Source of the DNA: Pontixanthobacter aquaemixtae
GTDB lineage: Bacteria > Pseudomonadota > Alphaproteobacteria > Sphingomonadales > Sphingomonadaceae
Reading direction: 5' to 3'
Assembly (NCBI RefSeq): GCF_009827395.1
Contig: NZ_WTYX01000002.1
Span: forward strand, 930,001-994,000
DNA length: 64,000 nt
The first letter of the stretch is position 1, and each line of letters starts with the position of its first letter. Below are positions 33,261-41,315 of this stretch, in pieces. The translations under genes and the position numbers were made by a program. Under the pieces are notes generated by a model. The model was not told the origin of the DNA. It did not search any database and saw nothing but the letters and a program-made list of their open reading frames with translations.

Positions 33261-34517
33261 ATGATTTCCCGAACCGAACCCGCCAAAAAGTCGCTGGGCG
33301 AGCGCGAGATGATCGTGCTGATGGCTTTGTTGATGAGCCTGCAAGCTTTCGGCATCGATGCGATGCTGCCCGCGCTGGGCGAGATGGCGAAAGAACTTTC
33401 CGCAACCGGCAATAACCGCCAGTTCGTGATCAGCGCCTATTTTCTGGGCGCCGGATTGGGGGCATTTTTCCCCGGCGCATTTGCCGACAAATTCGGCAGG
33501 CGGCCGGTGCTGTTTGTGGGCCTGTTGTCCTATATTGTCCTGTCAATCGGCTGCGCGCTGGCGACCAGTTTTGAATGGCTGATCGGTCTGCGACTGATGC
33601 AAGGGATCGCCTGTGCAGGATTGAGCGTGGTGCCTGCCGCGATTGTCCGAGACCATGTCGGCGGCGACCGGATGGCGCGGTTGATGAGCCTGATCATGAT
33701 GATCTTTTTGGTGGTGCCGATTGTCGCACCCGCGATCGGGCAGGTGATCCTGATGCTGCTGGGATGGCGCGCGATATTCGGCGCGATGGCAGTGATGGGG
33801 ACGCTTGTTGGCTTGTGGGTATGGCTGCGCCTGCCCGAAACGCTGACCGAAGCAAATGCGCAGGATATCCGCCCGCTGACCATTCTGCGGAATATGAAAG
33901 AAGCGCTTATCCGCCGCGAATCGATCGGGTATGTGGTGGGTAGCGCGCTGGTGTTCGGCAGCCTGTTCGGATTTCTCAATTCCAGCCAGCAGCTCATTTC
34001 CGAAAGCTTCGGTGCGGGCGATTATTTTGCGATCATCTTCGGCTCTTCGGTGCTGGGTATGGTGGGTGCGAACTTCCTCAATTCGCGGATCGTGGAACGG
34101 TTTGGCGCGCGCCGCGTAGGGCACACGGCTCTGATCGGTTTCGGCATTGTCAGCCTTGCCCAGCTCTGGTCCGCGAGCCAGCCGCAACAATCGCTGTTCC
34201 AGTTCATTCCGCTGCTGGCGCTGTCGATGGCTATGCTGGGCTTTATCGGGGCCAATTTTAGCGCCATCGCAATGCAGCCGTTCCAGCATATTGCCGGGGC
34301 CGCATCGTCGATCCAGACCAGCATTCGCATGACAACGGGCGCGGTTCTGGGCGGGGCTATCGGGCAGGCCTATGATGGCACTGCGCAGCCTTTGGCCATG
34401 TCGATGTTGGCCTGTTCTGTGCTCGGTTTGGCTCTTGTCCTGTTTTCAGAACGGATGAAGCTGTTCCGCGCGCCGGGCGAAGCGCGCCGATATATGCAAA
34501 TGCACGGAAATTATTAG
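33261..34517 (+). CDS. MFS transporter, Bcr/CflA drug-resistance type
   Basis: A 418-residue major facilitator with about 12 spans. Motifs match the Bcr/CflA group: LQAFGIDAMLPALGEMAKEL in helix 1, GAFADKFGRRPVLFVGL as motif A, and RLMQGIACAGLSVVPAAIVRD with the antiporter segment following. It likely exports drugs or dipeptides with proton exchange across the inner membrane. It is a lone plus-strand gene. Its stop codon coincides with the end of a carboxyltransferase-like remnant on the opposite strand. Confidence 0.92.
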   Translation: MISRTEPAKKSLGEREMIVLMALLMSLQAFGIDAMLPALGEMAKELSATGNNRQFVISAYFLGAGLGAFFPGAFADKFGRRPVLFVGLLSYIVLSIGCALATSFEWLIGLRLMQGIACAGLSVVPAAIVRDHVGGDRMARLMSLIMMIFLVVPIVAPAIGQVILMLLGWRAIFGAMAVMGTLVGLWVWLRLPETLTEANAQDIRPLTILRNMKEALIRRESIGYVVGSALVFGSLFGFLNSSQQLISESFGAGDYFAIIFGSSVLGMVGANFLNSRIVERFGARRVGHTALIGFGIVSLAQLWSASQPQQSLFQFIPLLALSMAMLGFIGANFSAIAMQPFQHIAGAASSIQTSIRMTTGAVLGGAIGQAYDGTAQPLAMSMLACSVLGLALVLFSERMKLFRAPGEARRYMQMHGNY

Positions 34518-34579
34518 GCCTTGCTGCCCAGCTTGGGCCACGCAATATCCGCAAATTCGCGCAGCAGCGGGTCGACAAC
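34515..34579 (-). pseudogene. 3' remnant of acyl-CoA carboxylase carboxyltransferase gene
   Basis: Minus-strand translation of this stretch gives VVDPLLREFADIAWPKLGSKA and a stop. The intact carboxyltransferase gene 1.1 kb away ends DIIDPRDTRPLLCEFADIAWRRLESET. Over the shared EFADIAW codons the DNA differs at one base of 21. It starts two bases after the aldo/keto reductase stop and has no start of its own. The simplest explanation is a duplicated or displaced tail of a carboxylase gene. Confidence 0.55.
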
Positions 34580-34581
34580 GC

Positions 34582-35580
34582 TTAGGCTGCGCCCTCAAAC
34601 TCCTCGCTATCGATTGAGGCCCGTCCCTCTGGCGAATAGCGGTGACCAGACACGGTCTCGAAATTGATCAGTTGATCGACCTTTTCGAGCAGCGCAGGGT
34701 CAACCGTCAGATCGCCCGAAGCGAAATTGTCTTCCAGATGTTCGATGCTGGTGGTGCCGGGGATGACGTGGACGTGATCGCCCTGCGCCAGCACCCATGC
34801 GAGCGAGAGTTGCGCGGCGGTCATTCCAGCGCCTGCTGCCAGATCACAGAATTGCGCGATCAGCGCGTCATTGGTGGGCCAGTGCTCCTCCAGGAAGCGC
34901 GGCATGGTGCGCCGGAAATCGCGCTCACCCAGTTCCGAAGGCACCAACCCCCCGCATAGCGCGCCGCGCCCGACCGGCGAGAAAGCAACGAAGGCGATTC
35001 CCAATTCGGCGCAGGTCTCTAGCGGGCCGAGTTCGGGATTGCGCGTCCATAGCGAGTATTCGCTTTGTACTGCGGTGACGGGATGTTCGGCATGCGCCTC
35101 ACGGATATGCGCCGACGACCATTCGGAAACGCCGTAGCCGCCGATTTTGCCAGCCTCCACTGCCCGCGACAGCGCACCGACGCTTTCTGCAATCGGCACC
35201 TTTGGATCGAAACGGTGCATGTAATAAAGGTCAATGTGATCGGTCTTGAGGAGCTCAAGGCTGATCTCAAGCTGCTCGGTAATCCGTTCCGGGCGGCAAT
35301 CGATTGCGCGGTTTTTGCCTTCAACGATGATCCCGGTTTTTGAGGCAAGGTAGAATTTCTCACGGCGGTCCGACAGCGTCTCACCAATCAGTGTCTCATT
35401 GTCGCCGAGGCCATAAATGCGCGCGGTGTCGAGATGGTCGGTGCCGATGTCGATTGCGCGATTGAGCAGCTTCTGCCGTTCTTCCTGGGGCGGCTTATCG
35501 CCATAGGCCCAGGACAGGCTCATGCACCCCAGACCAACCGGATGCACCATACGGTTTCCAAGTTTGCGTTTGCTTGTCAT
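34582..35580 (-). CDS. aldo/keto reductase
   Basis: A 332-residue TIM-barrel reductase of the AKR13-like group. The catalytic tetrad is visible: DTARIYGLGDNE (Asp, Tyr), YLASKTG (Lys) and YYMHRFDP (His). The NADPH segment is IPGTTSIEHLEDN near the C-terminus. It reduces aldehydes or ketones in the cytosol. ATG 35580 was chosen; the longer frame is upstream leader. It lies between the carboxylase gene and an apparent remnant of a second carboxylase tail, suggesting insertion at that spot. Confidence 0.9.
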   Translation of the reverse strand: MTSKRKLGNRMVHPVGLGCMSLSWAYGDKPPQEERQKLLNRAIDIGTDHLDTARIYGLGDNETLIGETLSDRREKFYLASKTGIIVEGKNRAIDCRPERITEQLEISLELLKTDHIDLYYMHRFDPKVPIAESVGALSRAVEAGKIGGYGVSEWSSAHIREAHAEHPVTAVQSEYSLWTRNPELGPLETCAELGIAFVAFSPVGRGALCGGLVPSELGERDFRRTMPRFLEEHWPTNDALIAQFCDLAAGAGMTAAQLSLAWVLAQGDHVHVIPGTTSIEHLEDNFASGDLTVDPALLEKVDQLINFETVSGHRYSPEGRASIDSEEFEGAA

Positions 35581-35655
35581 CACCCTACCATCCTCTGATT
35601 TTTGAATGTGAGGTATGGTCGCGGATTGCGCGGCTTTGTGCAAGGCCTGCCTTGG

Positions 35656-37206
35656 CTAAGTTTCGGATTCGAGACGTCGCCACGCAATATCGGCAAATTC
35701 GCACAGCAGCGGCCGCGTGTCGCGCGGGTCGATAATGTCCTCGACATTGAACAGCTCTGCGCTGCGGAAGGGCGAGGTGACTTTTTCCAGCCGCGCCTTG
35801 ATCTTTTCCAACTCGGCAGCCGGATCTTCGGCGGCTTCCAGATCGGATTTATACGCCACTTCCAGTCCGCCCGCGATGGGCAGCGAGCCCCAATCACCAC
35901 TGGGCCAGCAATAGCGGTACTGATAGCGGTCGGCATTGCTCATCGCGCTTCCGGCGATGCCATAGGCGCGGCGCATCACGATGCTGGCCAGCGGAACACT
36001 GGCTTTATAGATCGCGTTCATCGCCTGCACGCCGTAGCGGATCGTGCCCGCCATTTCCGCCTCGCGACCGATCATAAAGCCGGGATTGTCGACCAGATGG
36101 ACAATCGGCAGGCGAAACTGGTCGGCCAGTTTGACGAAACGCTCGACCTTTTCGCTGGTCTTGGCTTCCCATGATCCGCCCAGAAAGCTGGGATCGCTGG
36201 CGACCACAGCGACGGGCCAGCCATCGAGCCGCGCAAGGGCGGTAATCGCCGCGCGGCCCCAATTGCGGCCGATTTCGAACACGGTGCCTTGATCGAACAG
36301 CATGTCCATGCCGCGGCGCATCGAATAGACTTGCTTGGGATCGCGCGGGACGAGGCTGAGCAGGGCTTCCTCGCGCCGGTCCACCGGATCGCTGCATTCG
36401 GCGCGGCGCGCGGGCTGGCCGGCATATTCGGGCATGAAGCTGAGGAAATGGCGCGCGCGGGCGAATGCCTCGGCCTCGCTCGCCACCTCGTCATCGACCA
36501 CGCCGTTGCGCGTGTGGATATCGCTGCCGCCCAATTCTTCCTTGGCCTGCTGATGATCGGCGGCGCTTTTGTAGCTTGCGCCCAAACCATCGACCACGGC
36601 GGGACCGGCAGCAAAAATCTGCGACAATCCGCGCACCATGATCGAATAATGGCTGGCGACGATGCGCGCCGCGCCAAGGCCGGCGGTTGGCCCAAGCGCG
36701 AGCGCCACCACCGGCACCGTATCGAGATTGGTCACCACATCGCTCCAGCCCGGAACCGCGGGGATATAGGTCGCGCCAATCTGTTCGAGCGTTTTCACGC
36801 TGCCGCCGCCACCGGTGCCGTCGATCATGCGGATGATCGGCAGTTTCAGCTCATGCGCCATCCGCTCGGCCTGCACCATCTTGCGCTTGATCCCCGCATC
36901 CGCCGCGCCGCCGCGAATGGTGAAATCGTCCGCCGTGGCGACCACCGGGCGGCCATGGATGGTGGCTTTGCCGAACAGGAACGGCGCGGGGAGCACGCTT
37001 TCGAGATTGCCGTCTGCGTCATAGGAACCCTTGCCCGCAATCTTGCCGATTTCGCGGAAAGAGCCTTCATCGCACAGCGCCGCCAACCGCGCCCGCGCAT
37101 CCATCTTGCCCCGCCCATGCTGACGCGCGACTTTCTCCTCGCCGCCCATCTGCTCGGCAAGCGCCTCGCGCTGCCGCAATTCTTCGAGTTCTTTTTGCCA
37201 CGACAT
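35656..37206 (-). CDS. biotin-dependent acyl-CoA carboxylase, carboxyltransferase subunit
   Basis: A 516-residue carboxyltransferase of the MccB/PccB family. It has glycine-rich acyl-CoA and biotin sites (MIDGTGGGGSVKTLEQIG, LALGPTAGLGAARIVASHY, HLVDNPGFMIGREAEMAGTIR) and an end VEDIIDPRDTRPLLCEFA. It transfers carboxyl from biotin to an acyl-CoA. With the biotin carboxylase gene next to it, it forms a two-gene carboxylase; the substrate could be 3-methylcrotonyl-, geranyl- or propionyl-CoA, since no isovaleryl-CoA dehydrogenase or HMG-CoA lyase accompanies it. ATG 37206 is used; the longer frame translates repeat DNA. Confidence 0.88.
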   Translation of the reverse strand: MSWQKELEELRQREALAEQMGGEEKVARQHGRGKMDARARLAALCDEGSFREIGKIAGKGSYDADGNLESVLPAPFLFGKATIHGRPVVATADDFTIRGGAADAGIKRKMVQAERMAHELKLPIIRMIDGTGGGGSVKTLEQIGATYIPAVPGWSDVVTNLDTVPVVALALGPTAGLGAARIVASHYSIMVRGLSQIFAAGPAVVDGLGASYKSAADHQQAKEELGGSDIHTRNGVVDDEVASEAEAFARARHFLSFMPEYAGQPARRAECSDPVDRREEALLSLVPRDPKQVYSMRRGMDMLFDQGTVFEIGRNWGRAAITALARLDGWPVAVVASDPSFLGGSWEAKTSEKVERFVKLADQFRLPIVHLVDNPGFMIGREAEMAGTIRYGVQAMNAIYKASVPLASIVMRRAYGIAGSAMSNADRYQYRYCWPSGDWGSLPIAGGLEVAYKSDLEAAEDPAAELEKIKARLEKVTSPFRSAELFNVEDIIDPRDTRPLLCEFADIAWRRLESET

Positions 37207-37223
37207 CTCACTCTCCGTTCGGG

Positions 37224-37298
37224 CTGAGCTTGTCGAAGCCCTGTCCTTCTTCTTTGGACACAGCGCTATAAGAAAGTGCAACCCTTCGACAAGCTCAG
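37224..37298. repeat. REP-like inverted repeat (CTGAGCTTGTCGAAG arms)
   Basis: Exact 15-base arms at 37224-37238 and 37284-37298 flank 45 bases between the two carboxylase genes. The motif is a widespread proteobacterial repeat, also present as a single variant copy at 60656-60672. It may affect transcript stability between the two subunit genes. Confidence 0.8.
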
Positions 37299-37317
37299 GG
37301 CAATCGGAAAATGGAAC

Positions 37318-39219
37318 TCAGCCCTGATTTGCCGGTTCCACCACAGCCAGAACTGCCTCAACCTGCACTTGCCCGCCAACGCTGGCGGCGAGTTCGGTTA
37401 CGGTCCCGTCAAACGGGGCGGTCAGCCCATGCTCCATCTTCATCGCCTCAAGCACCATCAGGCGTTGACCGGCGGTGACGGTATCACCCTCGGCCACATC
37501 AACCGCGATAACCTTGCCCGGCATCGGCGCGAGGATTGCGCCGTCGCTAGTGGCGGCGTGGCCACCGTCCCTCGGAGGTTGGGCGGTAAACTCATACGTC
37601 CGACCGCGTTCTGTTACGACAATCGTATCAGGGTTTACGTGGTCGGCAGTTGCCTTTCCTGCAAATGTCTCAGCCTTCGCCGAGTATACTTCTTCATCGT
37701 GGAACAGTGTGACCTCGCTCTTTGTGCCTGCGTTAAGGCGAAAGCCGAATGTGCCTTCCCTAAAGTTCCGTTCGTCCCAGCCTATACCGCTCCAATCGAG
37801 CCAATCATGCCTGAATCGTGATGCCGCCGAGACGATGACATCCTGTGAAGGAGGGCGAACCTCCAATAAGCGCTGCTCTTGTCTCTCGATCAAACTTGTA
37901 TCCAGTTCACCGGACACAAACTCTGGCAGATCAAGACATTCAAAAAGGAAGGCTTTGTTTGTGGTGATCGGATAAACGACAAGACTATTCAGGATGCGCA
38001 TCAACCCGGTTCTGGCTGCGTTCCTATCGTCGGCGTGGTTGATGACTTTGGCGATCATCGGATCGTAAAATGCGGTTACAGCGTCGCCGTCCTCGACGCT
38101 CCATTCTAGGCGGCCATCTCCCGGCTGAAATATTTCATCGACTGGGCCTGGGCTCGGCAAGAACCCCTTCGCCGGATCTTCCGCGTAAAGCCTCGCCTCG
38201 ATAGCGTGCCCGTTGATGCTCAGCTCATCCTGCTTCAGCGGGATCGGCTCGCCGCTTGCCACGCGCAACTGCCATTCGACCAGATCGACGCCGGTGATCT
38301 CTTCGGTCACCGGATGTTCGACCTGCAGGCGCGTGTTCATTTCCATGAAGAAAATGCGATCCGCGCGCAGGCCTTCGCTGGCGTCGGCGATAAATTCTAT
38401 GGTGCCTGCGCCGACATAATCGACCGCTTTTGCTGCACGAATTGCTGCGCAGCATATTTCTTCGCGTGTTGCAGCATCCATGCCGGGGGCAGGGGCTTCT
38501 TCGATCACTTTCTGGTGGCGGCGTTGCAGCGAACAATCGCGTTCGAACAGGTGGACGACATTGCCATGGCTGTCGCCGAACACCTGCACTTCGATATGGC
38601 GCGGGCTGGTGATCCATTTCTCCAGCAGCACATCATCATTGCCGAAGCTGGCCTTGGCTTCGCGCCGGCAGCTTTCCAAATCGGCGGCAAAATTTTCTGA
38701 TTTATCGACTTTGCGCATGCCCTTGCCGCCGCCGCCCGCAACCGCCTTGATCAGCACCGGATAGCCGATTGCCTCGGCCTCTTTGGTCAGCCGCTCGACC
38801 GTTTGGTCATCCCCCAGATAGCCGGGTGTTACCGGCACGCCCGCGGCGATCATCCGCTCCTTGGCGGCATCCTTCAGCCCCATATCGCGAATGCTGTCTG
38901 GATTGGGGCCGACCCAGATCAGCCCTGCATCCTGCACTTCCTGCGCGAAATCGGCGTTCTCCGACAGGAAGCCATAGCCGGGGTGGATGGCGTCCGCCCC
39001 GGTCTCCTTCGCAGCAGCGATGATTTTTTCGCCCACCAGATAGCTTTCGGCGGCGGGGCTGGGGCCGATATGCACAGCTTCATCGGCAGAGCGTGTGTGC
39101 AGCGCCTTCGCATCGGCATCCGAATAGACCGCGACGGTGGAAATACCCATTTCGCGCGCGGTGCGCATGATACGGCAGGCAATCTCGCCGCGATTGGCGA
39201 TAAGGAGCTTATTGATCAT
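37318..39219 (-). CDS. biotin-dependent acyl-CoA carboxylase, biotin carboxylase/carrier subunit
   Basis: A 633-residue subunit. It has a biotin carboxylase domain (residues 1-450; LIANRGEIACRIMRTAREMG, AVAGGGGKGMRKV, MEMNTRLQVEHPVTEEITG), a linker domain, and a biotinyl domain with the acceptor lysine in EAMKMEHG at about 594. It charges biotin with bicarbonate using ATP for the carboxyltransferase encoded next. The start is 9 bases after crtB's stop. Residues about 357-550 are coded by DNA of clearly lower GC than the ends, pointing to a mosaic gene. Substrate is shared with the partner and unresolved. Confidence 0.9.
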   Translation of the reverse strand: MINKLLIANRGEIACRIMRTAREMGISTVAVYSDADAKALHTRSADEAVHIGPSPAAESYLVGEKIIAAAKETGADAIHPGYGFLSENADFAQEVQDAGLIWVGPNPDSIRDMGLKDAAKERMIAAGVPVTPGYLGDDQTVERLTKEAEAIGYPVLIKAVAGGGGKGMRKVDKSENFAADLESCRREAKASFGNDDVLLEKWITSPRHIEVQVFGDSHGNVVHLFERDCSLQRRHQKVIEEAPAPGMDAATREEICCAAIRAAKAVDYVGAGTIEFIADASEGLRADRIFFMEMNTRLQVEHPVTEEITGVDLVEWQLRVASGEPIPLKQDELSINGHAIEARLYAEDPAKGFLPSPGPVDEIFQPGDGRLEWSVEDGDAVTAFYDPMIAKVINHADDRNAARTGLMRILNSLVVYPITTNKAFLFECLDLPEFVSGELDTSLIERQEQRLLEVRPPSQDVIVSAASRFRHDWLDWSGIGWDERNFREGTFGFRLNAGTKSEVTLFHDEEVYSAKAETFAGKATADHVNPDTIVVTERGRTYEFTAQPPRDGGHAATSDGAILAPMPGKVIAVDVAEGDTVTAGQRLMVLEAMKMEHGLTAPFDGTVTELAASVGGQVQVEAVLAVVEPANQG

Positions 39220-39228
39220 GCCAAGCGG

Positions 39229-40257
39229 TTAGGACGCGTGCGCTTTTTCCGCAAGCATTGCCCGCGTCCAGCGCGGCATTTCAGCGGGTTGGCTCGGGCG
39301 GTTGGCCAAAGCCTGGAAGAAAGCCGCGGTGATATGGCGCAGCTTGGCGGCGCGGGAGATATAGACGCGGTGATCCCATGCGGCCGTGCCAAGTTCACGG
39401 ACCTGATGACCGATCGCGGTGTAAATGCGCGCGGCCGATAGGATCGCCCAGCGGCTGCGGAACGGCAGACGGGGCGTGCCCAGTCTGGATGCCGCGGCGT
39501 GCACTTCCATCAGCGCAACCAGCTTCGCGGTCATATCGGCCAGTTCCTGCCGGTGATGTGGTTTGGTGTGCTGGCCGGGCTCGATATCTTCTTCCACCAG
39601 CCATTCGACGGGAAGATAGCACCGGTCCGCCGCGTCATCCTCTGCAATGTCGCGGGCAATATTGGCGAGCTGGAAGGCAAGGCCGAGATCGCATGCACGG
39701 TCGAGCGTTTCGTGGTCATCGGGCGATACCCCCATCACCACCGCCATCATCACCCCCACCGCCCCGGCGACGTGATAGCAATATTGCATCAGATCGCCTT
39801 CGCTGCGCGGTCGCCATTCCTTGGCATCCAGCGCAAATCCGGCGATCACATCTTCGGCCATTTCGCGAGTGATCCCGCATTCCTTGGCGACCAGACCGAA
39901 TGCATCGAAGGCCACATCCGCTGTCGGCTGGCCTTCGAAAGCGCGATCGGTCAGCGCGCGGATCGATTTGAGCCGGTCTGCCGGTTTGGACAGGTCACCC
40001 GGCTCGCCCTCTCTTGGCCCGCCCATATTTTGCGCGTCGGCAATATCGTCGCAGCGTCTGCACCACGCGTAAAGCAGCCACACGCGCTCGCGGGTCTTGC
40101 GGTCGAACAGTCTGGATGCGGCGGCGAAGCTTTTCGATCCTTCTTCGATCGAGGCGCGCGCCTTAGCGACCAGCGCCGCGCGATGCCTGCCGCCGCCATG
40201 CTGGCTCGGGGTGCTCCGGATGAAAGAGGACGGAGCCAGAGGCCGCGATTTATTCAG
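39229..40257 (-). CDS. crtB: phytoene synthase, apparent CTG start
   Basis: A protein of about 342 residues that joins two geranylgeranyl diphosphates into phytoene. The prenyl-diphosphate motifs are DDIAD and RDIAEDDAADRCYLP. The conserved N-terminal block (IEEGSKSFAAASRLF, RERVWLLYAWCR) lies upstream of the GTG at 40083, so that GTG is internal. Extending the frame finds no ATG, GTG or TTG before the upstream LOG gene's stop. The first plausible initiator is CTG 40257, which overlaps that TGA as CTGA and has AAGG about 10 bases before it. Translational coupling from the LOG gene is likely. Function is certain by family; the start is not. Confidence 0.85.
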   Translation of the reverse strand: MNKSRPLAPSSFIRSTPSQHGGGRHRAALVAKARASIEEGSKSFAAASRLFDRKTRERVWLLYAWCRRCDDIADAQNMGGPREGEPGDLSKPADRLKSIRALTDRAFEGQPTADVAFDAFGLVAKECGITREMAEDVIAGFALDAKEWRPRSEGDLMQYCYHVAGAVGVMMAVVMGVSPDDHETLDRACDLGLAFQLANIARDIAEDDAADRCYLPVEWLVEEDIEPGQHTKPHHRQELADMTAKLVALMEVHAAASRLGTPRLPFRSRWAILSAARIYTAIGHQVRELGTAAWDHRVYISRAAKLRHITAAFFQALANRPSQPAEMPRWTRAMLAEKAHAS

Positions 40258-40835
40258 AGGTCATCCGCCTTCATCTGGAAAATCGGCGTATGCGGTTCAT
40301 AGCTCGCCATCTTGTCGAGCAGCGCGTCCATAGTGCTTTCGGCAATCAGGATATGCTGATGCGCCGGGCGGACAAAGCCGACTTCGGCCATTTTGGCGTT
40401 GAAAGAAATCAGATCGTCGAAAAACCCGAATGCGTTGAGCAGGCCCACCGGATTGCTGTGATAGCCAAGCTGCGCCCAGCTCATCGCCTCCCACAATTCG
40501 TCCATCGTCCCGACCCCGCCGGGAATGGTGATGAATCCATCGGAAAGATCGGTGAACGCTTTCTTGCGCTCATGCATGCCGGGGACAGTGTGCAGCTCGG
40601 TACAATCGGTGTTGGCCACTTCGGAATTGGCCAGCGCATCGGGAATAACCCCGATCACTTCGCCGCCCGCATCGAGCGCACCCGATGCAACCGCACCCAT
40701 CAGCCCCAGCCGCCCGCCGCCATAGACAACGCCGATCCCGCGCTTCGCCAGATTCGCGCCGACTTCGCGGGCAAGAGCCATGTAACGCGGATCTTCGGGT
40801 GTAGCCGAACCACAATAAACAGCGAGACGTTTCAT
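40254..40835 (-). CDS. LOG family protein (TIGR00730), nucleotide-5'-monophosphate nucleosidase-like
   Basis: A 193-residue Rossmann-fold protein. It has the LOG motifs PGGVGTMDELWEAMSWAQLG (PGGxGTxxE) and YGGGRLGLMGAVA. Family members remove ribose 5-phosphate from cytokinin nucleotides or other purine monophosphates. ATG 40835 (MKRLAVYCGS) is clear; the longer frame translates repeat DNA. It sits between the DUF559 element and crtB and overlaps crtB by 4 bases. LOG genes beside phytoene synthase recur in this group, but I know of no established link. Confidence 0.9.
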   Translation of the reverse strand: MKRLAVYCGSATPEDPRYMALAREVGANLAKRGIGVVYGGGRLGLMGAVASGALDAGGEVIGVIPDALANSEVANTDCTELHTVPGMHERKKAFTDLSDGFITIPGGVGTMDELWEAMSWAQLGYHSNPVGLLNAFGFFDDLISFNAKMAEVGFVRPAHQHILIAESTMDALLDKMASYEPHTPIFQMKADDL

Positions 40836-40838
40836 AGT

Positions 40839-41312
40839 TCCTCCCCGAACCGGGGAGGGGGACCAGCCGCAGGCTGGTGGAGGGGCACCATCTAAATCTC
40901 CATCCTTGCTTCGCAAATTTCCACCAACCGTTGAACGACCGGCTCGATATCTTCAAGCACCTCCTGTGCGGGGATGCGGGTTGTGGCAATGCGTCGTGAG
41001 CGCAGGAACGACGCACGATTGGTGTCGCGCCGAGCCGCTTCATCGCCATCATGCACTGCGCCATCGATTTCAATGGCTAGTTTCGCCTTGGCGCAATAGA
41101 AATCAAGCACGTAGTCACCCGCGGGGTGCTGTCTCCGAAACTTTAGTCCTCCCGGTCGTTTCCTGAGTTCTTTCCAAAGCAGAACTTCGGGAAGAGACAT
41201 CTCGCTTCGCAGTTTGCGGCTTAGCTTCACTGTTGATTTCGGCCCTGTGATCACGAACCGTGCCCCTCCACCATGGCGTTCGCCATGGTCCCCCTCCCCG
41301 TAGCGGGGAGGA
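40839..41312. mobile_element. inverted-palindrome element carrying a DUF559 gene
   Basis: The ends TCCTCCCC (40839) and GGGGAGGA (41312) and their adjoining 50-bp self-palindromic arms (GGGGAGGGGGACCA..TGGTGGAGGGGC) match the 139-bp empty element at 13372-13510. Between the arms lies one complete DUF559 gene. It is placed inside the carotenoid cluster between crtI and the LOG gene. The structure suggests a small mobile unit; no target duplication could be confirmed by eye. Confidence 0.6.
40892..41254 (-). CDS. DUF559 endonuclease-like protein
   Basis: A 120-residue protein of the DUF559 family, related to very-short-patch repair type nucleases with a PD-(D/E)xK fold. Visible segments are LRSEMSLPEVLLWKELRKR, FRRQHPAGDYVLDFYC and KLAIEIDGAVHD, supplying the D and E-x-D active residues. 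Composition is lower in GC than its neighbours. It lies wholly inside paired inverted palindromes that also occur without it elsewhere in the window. It may nick or process the palindromic ends, or simply travel with them; both are inference. Confidence 0.85.
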   Translation of the reverse strand: MITGPKSTVKLSRKLRSEMSLPEVLLWKELRKRPGGLKFRRQHPAGDYVLDFYCAKAKLAIEIDGAVHDGDEAARRDTNRASFLRSRRIATTRIPAQEVLEDIEPVVQRLVEICEARMEI

Positions 41313-41315
41313 TTT

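Noticed and set aside
35656-39219. Firm naming of the carboxylase genes as mccA/mccB
   Set aside because: Motifs fit several acyl-CoA carboxylases and the leucine pathway neighbours are missing.
39229-40083. GTG 40083 as the start of crtB
   Set aside because: It would remove the conserved SKSFAAASRLF block that phytoene synthases share.
39951-40199. ATG 40199 as the start of crtB
   Set aside because: That ATG is in another frame and does not lead into the phytoene synthase sequence.
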